A program made the position numbers and the translations under genes. A DNA stretch of 64,000 nt from Acetobacter malorum (lineage in GTDB: Bacteria; Pseudomonadota; Alphaproteobacteria; Acetobacterales; Acetobacteraceae), in contig NZ_LHZC01000052.1 in NCBI RefSeq assembly GCF_001580615.1, positions 122,251 through 186,250 on the forward strand, read 5' to 3'. The notes below the pieces were generated by a model. That model did no database searches, had not been told where the DNA came from, and was given only the letters and a program-made list of their open reading frames with translations. Numbering within the stretch: position 1 is the stretch's first letter; each line of letters starts with the position of its first letter. Below are positions 60,982 through 64,000 of the stretch, one piece after another.

Positions 60982-61350
60982 TCACGCCTCAGGAGACCAG
61001 GACTCGTAATCTCCTGTCGCGGGCGGATGCTGGCCGGTTTTATAGGGGCTGCCCGCTGGCCGGTAGGCCTGTGCTGTGCCGGTCAGGTTTGGCTGATGCG
61101 GCAACTGCCAGGGCTTGCGCTCCTCCTGCGGGATGGGCGCATCCATCGTATGATGCAGCCAGCCCCACCACTCCGGCGGCACGGCGGAAGGGTCTTCCCC
61201 CTTCAGATAAATCACCCAGCGTTCGGGCCGGTCCACACCGCCGCCACGCCGTGCGGCCCCTGTGGATTCGTAATAGCATCGACCGTCATCATCCTTGCCA
61301 ATAAGGCGACCTTTGCGACGGGTATGCAGCCATGTTCCGAAGTTTGCCAT
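60982..61350 (-). CDS. NDUFA12-like complex I accessory subunit
   Basis: Supernumerary subunit of NADH:ubiquinone oxidoreductase shared by alphaproteobacteria and mitochondria (122 residues). The pattern GTWLHTRRKGRLIGKDDDGR, YYESTG, RPERWVIYLKGEDPSAVPPE and WWGWLHHTMDAPI is diagnostic of the NDUFA12/B17.2 family. It is soluble and peripheral. It lies upstream of mlaD (55 bp apart), and the gene order NDUFA12 - MCE - DUF2155 is conserved in related genomes as far as I recall. The structural nuo genes are elsewhere. Confidence 0.93.
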   Translation of the reverse strand: MANFGTWLHTRRKGRLIGKDDDGRCYYESTGAARRGGGVDRPERWVIYLKGEDPSAVPPEWWGWLHHTMDAPIPQEERKPWQLPHQPNLTGTAQAYRPAGSPYKTGQHPPATGDYESWSPEA

Positions 61351-61395
61351 AGGTTTGAGGATAAGACTCCACAGCCCCGCTGGTCCATGTTTTTT

Positions 61396-61473
61396 GGGGG
61401 ATAATCGATCAACTCCACTCGATCAGATCCGCCGGATTACCAGCAAAACCGGGCGTGTAAAAAGTTATCCCCC
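61396..61473. promoter_or_regulatory. Repeat-rich promoter region upstream of the TSCPD gene
   Basis: GGGGGATAA (61396-61404) and TTATCCCCC (61465-61473) are perfect 9-bp inverted arms about 60 bp apart. Between them TCGATCA occurs twice as a direct repeat about 14 bp apart. The block lies between the NDUFA12 gene and the TSCPD gene, 90-165 bp before the latter. Regulatory function is inferred from symmetry only. Confidence 0.4.
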
Positions 61474-61561
61474 ATATCCTCGTTATACCGGGCATTGTAT
61501 ACCGCAAATGGCGCTTTGCACGGGTTCCACCGGGGTTTGGGGCACGCGTAAACTCCCTCCC

Positions 61562-63127
61562 ATGACAAGAGCCAGACGCCATTGGAACGGCGTGCTTATG
61601 AGCACGCTTCAGGCCGCAGCTGACCCGGATGCGCCCCTTCGCTCCGTGACACTGCCCGCTGAGTGGGATGCAGACGCAGCTTCCGCTCTGGCCCAACTTG
61701 TGCCCGGCACCCATGCCGTGGACCTTGCCACCGTCGCCTCCCGCTGGGTGGATGCGCTGACGCAGGATGATGCAACCGCTCGCTCTCTGGTGTGGCTGCT
61801 GCTGTTGCGGCAGGCTGCCCCCACGGAACCCGTCTGGTCCTGCGAGTTTGATCGCCCCCCCGGCTTTCTGGTGAATCTGGCCGCCTTTATTTCTCCCGGC
61901 GAGGGCTTTGCGGCTGAGACCTTTGTGGCCGCTATCCGCCTGCTCTCCTCTGTTCTGCGCAGTGCGGCCCGCACCACGGCAGACCAGCGGAATGGTGAAC
62001 TGCCCCTGCCCGACCTGTTTGCGCCGGCCCCGGAAGCGGAAGCCCCGGTCAAACCGGCTGCAAAAGACAGTGATGAACAGCCCGCCCCGCCCGTCATCGC
62101 CGGTGACATTATGCTCACCAACCTTGATGCCTGTCTGGCTGGAGTCGGTCTGGATTATGACAGTGAAGATGGCCGCGCCGCCGCCTGCGCCATTGCCACA
62201 CTGGCGACCCTGACCGCCCATTCCGGAACAGGCCCCGAGTCCCTGCCGCTGCCGCCCGTGCGCACCGTGTTGCCGGGCCTGAGCGAGACGCTGCGCGCCG
62301 TCTGGCGGGAAGCCGCAGTGGCGACCGAGACGCCTCTGGCTACGGTGGAAACCGGCTTTTCTACATGCAGCGCGGTAGATGGACTTCTGGGTGTGGAAGC
62401 CTGCGGGATGGCCCCGGTCTTCTCCCTGCTCCGACCCGATGGCCGACTGTCGCCCAGCACGCGTAACCGCCTGGACGCCCGCGGCTTTACGACAGAAACA
62501 GCACTCGCTGGCGCACTGGCTGGTGAGCCTGTGCTGCCGCTGCCCGGCCCGAACGCCCATATGGCGATGTATCGCGCTCTGACCGGCTTTATTGACCGGA
62601 TGCCAGCCCGGCCTGACCCGACTGCGCAAACGCTGGTCCGCAAGCTGGAGCGTGGTATGCGCCGCGCCCTGCCCCCACGCCACGGCGGCTTTACCCAGAA
62701 AACCAGCATTGGCGGCCACCGGCTGTTCCTGCGCACAGGTGAGTATGAAGACGGCACATTGGGTGAACTGGCACTGAACCCCACGCGGGAAAGCTCCATG
62801 GTCAAAGGCCTGATGGAAAGCTTTGGGGAAGCTGTGAGCATTGGCCTGCAATATGGCGCGCCGCTGGAAGCGTATGTCAGCAGCTTTGCCTATTCCTGCT
62901 TCGGCCCGTCCGGCACGGTGGAGGGGGACCCTGTGGCCTCTTACGCCACCTCCATGCTGGACTACACATTCCGCGCGTTGTCCGATGCGTATCTGGATAA
63001 AAAGCTGCCCGATGGCCCGCATCAGGACAGCCAGATGGACCCGGACCCGCTTCTGCCGCTTGATTTCCCGGCGCAGGAGAGCGACCCTGCTCCCCGCAAA
63101 CGTGGCAGCCTGCGGCTGGTCAGCTAG
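61562..63127 (+). CDS. Stand-alone TSCPD-domain protein (NrdJ C-terminal-like)
   Basis: 521 residues. Residues about 373-480 closely resemble the C-terminal part of B12-dependent ribonucleotide reductase NrdJ: GGFTQKTSIGGHRLFLRTGE, YEDGTLGELALNPT, then EAVSIGLQYGAPLEAYVSSF and SMLDYTFRALSDAYL. The catalytic barrel of NrdJ is absent. The first 370 residues are Ala/Leu-rich with no recognised domain. In NrdJ this end region helps cofactor or substrate handling, so a stand-alone copy may regulate or assist another reductase. ATG 61562 is used. ATG 61598 is an alternative. Neither has a strong ribosome site. Confidence 0.8.
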   Translation: MTRARRHWNGVLMSTLQAAADPDAPLRSVTLPAEWDADAASALAQLVPGTHAVDLATVASRWVDALTQDDATARSLVWLLLLRQAAPTEPVWSCEFDRPPGFLVNLAAFISPGEGFAAETFVAAIRLLSSVLRSAARTTADQRNGELPLPDLFAPAPEAEAPVKPAAKDSDEQPAPPVIAGDIMLTNLDACLAGVGLDYDSEDGRAAACAIATLATLTAHSGTGPESLPLPPVRTVLPGLSETLRAVWREAAVATETPLATVETGFSTCSAVDGLLGVEACGMAPVFSLLRPDGRLSPSTRNRLDARGFTTETALAGALAGEPVLPLPGPNAHMAMYRALTGFIDRMPARPDPTAQTLVRKLERGMRRALPPRHGGFTQKTSIGGHRLFLRTGEYEDGTLGELALNPTRESSMVKGLMESFGEAVSIGLQYGAPLEAYVSSFAYSCFGPSGTVEGDPVASYATSMLDYTFRALSDAYLDKKLPDGPHQDSQMDPDPLLPLDFPAQESDPAPRKRGSLRLVS

Positions 63128-63169
63128 CCCGGGCCTGCCAGAACCCTTTGAATTAAGGACTCGCATCTT

Positions 63170-63634
63170 ATGACCACCACGCCTGAAGCCCGCCTGAAAG
63201 ACCTCGGCATCACCCTGCCCACACCGGCAGCCCCTGTAGCCAACTATGTGGCCTGCGTGCAGACCGGCAATCTGCTTGTTGTCTCCGGTCAGCTTCCGCT
63301 GGCTGATGGCAAGCTGTTTGCAACGGGCAAGCTCGGTGGCGCTGTTGCTGTGGATACCGCTGTGGAAGCAGCGCGCTACAGCATGATCAACGTGATCGCA
63401 CAGGTAAAAGCCGCTGTAGGTGACCTCAGCCGCGTGAAGCGCGTCGTGCGTCTGGGTGGCTTTATTGCCTGCACGCCGGACTTCACGGCACACGCTTCCG
63501 TCATGAACGGCGCGTCCGATCTGGCGGTTGAAGTGTTTGGTGATGCCGGTCGCCATGCCCGCTCTACCGTTGGCGTGCCTTCCCTGCCGCTGGATGCCCC
63601 GGTTGAAGTTGAAGGCCTGTTTGAAATCGGGTGA
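63170..63634 (+). CDS. RidA-family protein (YjgF-like)
   Basis: Likely enamine/imine deaminase-type protein (154 residues). Blocks: NYVACVQTGNLLVVSGQLPL, AARYSMINVIAQVKAAVGDLSRVKRVVRLGGFIA, and RHARSTVGVPSLPLDAPVEVEGLFEI. Here the R-S-T-V-G-V motif is intact, so the active-site arginine is present, unlike in the RidA-like protein at 4135-4506. It is longer than archetypal RidA (about 130) because of an N-terminal extension, as in the Rid subgroup near YjgH. It begins 42 bp after the TSCPD gene and 16 bp before the next gene, suggesting one operon. Confidence 0.9.
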   Translation: MTTTPEARLKDLGITLPTPAAPVANYVACVQTGNLLVVSGQLPLADGKLFATGKLGGAVAVDTAVEAARYSMINVIAQVKAAVGDLSRVKRVVRLGGFIACTPDFTAHASVMNGASDLAVEVFGDAGRHARSTVGVPSLPLDAPVEVEGLFEIG

Positions 63635-63650
63635 ATGAAGAGGCACCGTC

Positions 63651-64000
63651 ATGTCTGACTGGTCTGTCTCTCTGCATGACGGCCTGTATGCCATAGATGC
63701 CACCGCGTGGGATTCCTGCGCGGGGGCTGACAATCCGTTTGTCAGCTACGCCTTTCTCTCTGCGCTGGAGGACAGCGGGTCTGTTTGCCAGCGCACCGGG
63801 TGGCTGCCCCGGCATGTCACCCTGCACGCCCCGGACGGCACTCTGGCTGCCGTCTGCCCGGCCTATCTGAAAGGCCATTCCTGGGGTGAATATGTGTTCG
63901 ACCAGGGCTGGGCCCGTGCTTTTGAGGCCGCAGGCGGCCAGTATTACCCAAAATTGCAGGTGGCTGTCCCCTTCACACCCGCCCCCGGCCCGCGCCTGCT
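63651..64000 (+). CDS. FemAB-like GNAT acyltransferase (DUF482), N-terminal part
   Basis: The frame starts at ATG 63651 and runs off the right edge, so about 116 residues are seen. The blocks are those of the DUF482/peptidogalycan biosynthesis family: NPFVSYAFLSALEDSGSVC, GWLPRHVTLH, VCPAYLKGHSWGEYVFDQGW, and GGQYYPKLQVAVPFTP. Such proteins are GNAT/FemAB-like and may add amino acids or acyl groups to peptide or lipid acceptors; the real substrate is not known. It starts 16 bp after ridA and is probably co-transcribed with it. Confidence 0.88.
   Translation, partial: MSDWSVSLHDGLYAIDATAWDSCAGADNPFVSYAFLSALEDSGSVCQRTGWLPRHVTLHAPDGTLAAVCPAYLKGHSWGEYVFDQGWARAFEAAGGQYYPKLQVAVPFTPAPGPRL

Noticed and set aside
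61409..63733. 774-residue minus-strand frame
   Set aside because: It is antisense to the TSCPD and RidA genes, with Gly/Arg/His-rich composition typical of shadows in GC-rich DNA.

Overview
The window looks like chromosomal DNA of an acetic acid bacterium (Alphaproteobacteria, Acetobacteraceae; Acetobacter/Gluconobacter/Komagataeibacter type). The grounds are gene families and order: grpE-dnaK, a ChvI/ChvG-type two-component system next to rapZ, an NDUFA12 / MlaD / DUF2155 block typical of alphaproteobacteria, zapA followed by a 6S RNA candidate and 5-formyl-THF cyclo-ligase, a TSCPD/NrdJ-like protein, and a secreted GH32 fructanase. Coding density is high and codon use is GC-rich. The exceptions are a few AT-rich islands near 8.3-8.7, 32.4-32.7, 34.2-35.4 and 37.3-38.4 kb. 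I saw no rRNA, tRNA, CRISPR array, intact insertion sequence or prophage.

Layout. 1-5.7 kb: dnaK (cut by the window edge), grpE, a ChvI/ChvG-type pair, a RidA-like gene overlapping chvG, and rapZ without the hprK neighbour I expected. 5.9-12.6 kb: an MscS-type channel, an orphan Tat-exported sulfate-binding protein divergent from an alginate-export-type porin, YqgE, PPK2 and a DUF3465 protein. 12.7-23.9 kb: clpS-clpA, a D,D-carboxypeptidase, map-ggt, the divergent EF-P lysylation pair epmB/epmA, two lipoproteins and a DUF2501 protein. 24-30.3 kb: a ThiE-like gene, class I aldolase, zapA with the 6S RNA candidate, 5-FCL, YmdB, a HAD-IIA hydrolase and pyrD. 30.4-34.2 kb: a Fur-box-like palindrome before an unknown gene, dinB and an amino-acid permease.

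34.6-40.2 kb is the most unusual part. It holds a small protein made mostly of a repeated module (aromatic-Tyr-Leu, Tyr/Asn-Pro-Asp-Val, His-Tyr/Phe, Gly, Glu-Gly-Arg-x-Pro-Asn), an FkbH-like protein, and a two-gene operon of a repeat-bearing glycosyltransferase plus a GT2 enzyme. The same module returns several times at the front of a 978-residue double glycosyltransferase at 53.6-56.6 kb. I read these as a dispersed surface-glycan or protein-glycosylation system built around a shared, apparently uncharacterised scaffold module.

40.3-64 kb: GH32 fructanase, M16 protease, 2OG oxygenase, AsmA, AI-2E-type transporter, uvrB, a HTH protein with a C-terminal membrane anchor, an aldo/keto reductase, a Nudix hydrolase, the double glycosyltransferase, otsB-otsA-dsbB (trehalose), NDUFA12-mlaD-small ORF-DUF2155 (envelope), a stand-alone TSCPD protein, a second RidA and the start of a FemAB-like GNAT gene. 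Start codons were revised by hand where a Shine-Dalgarno sequence, lipobox or signal peptide favoured an internal start. All family calls rest on motif recognition, not on database searches.
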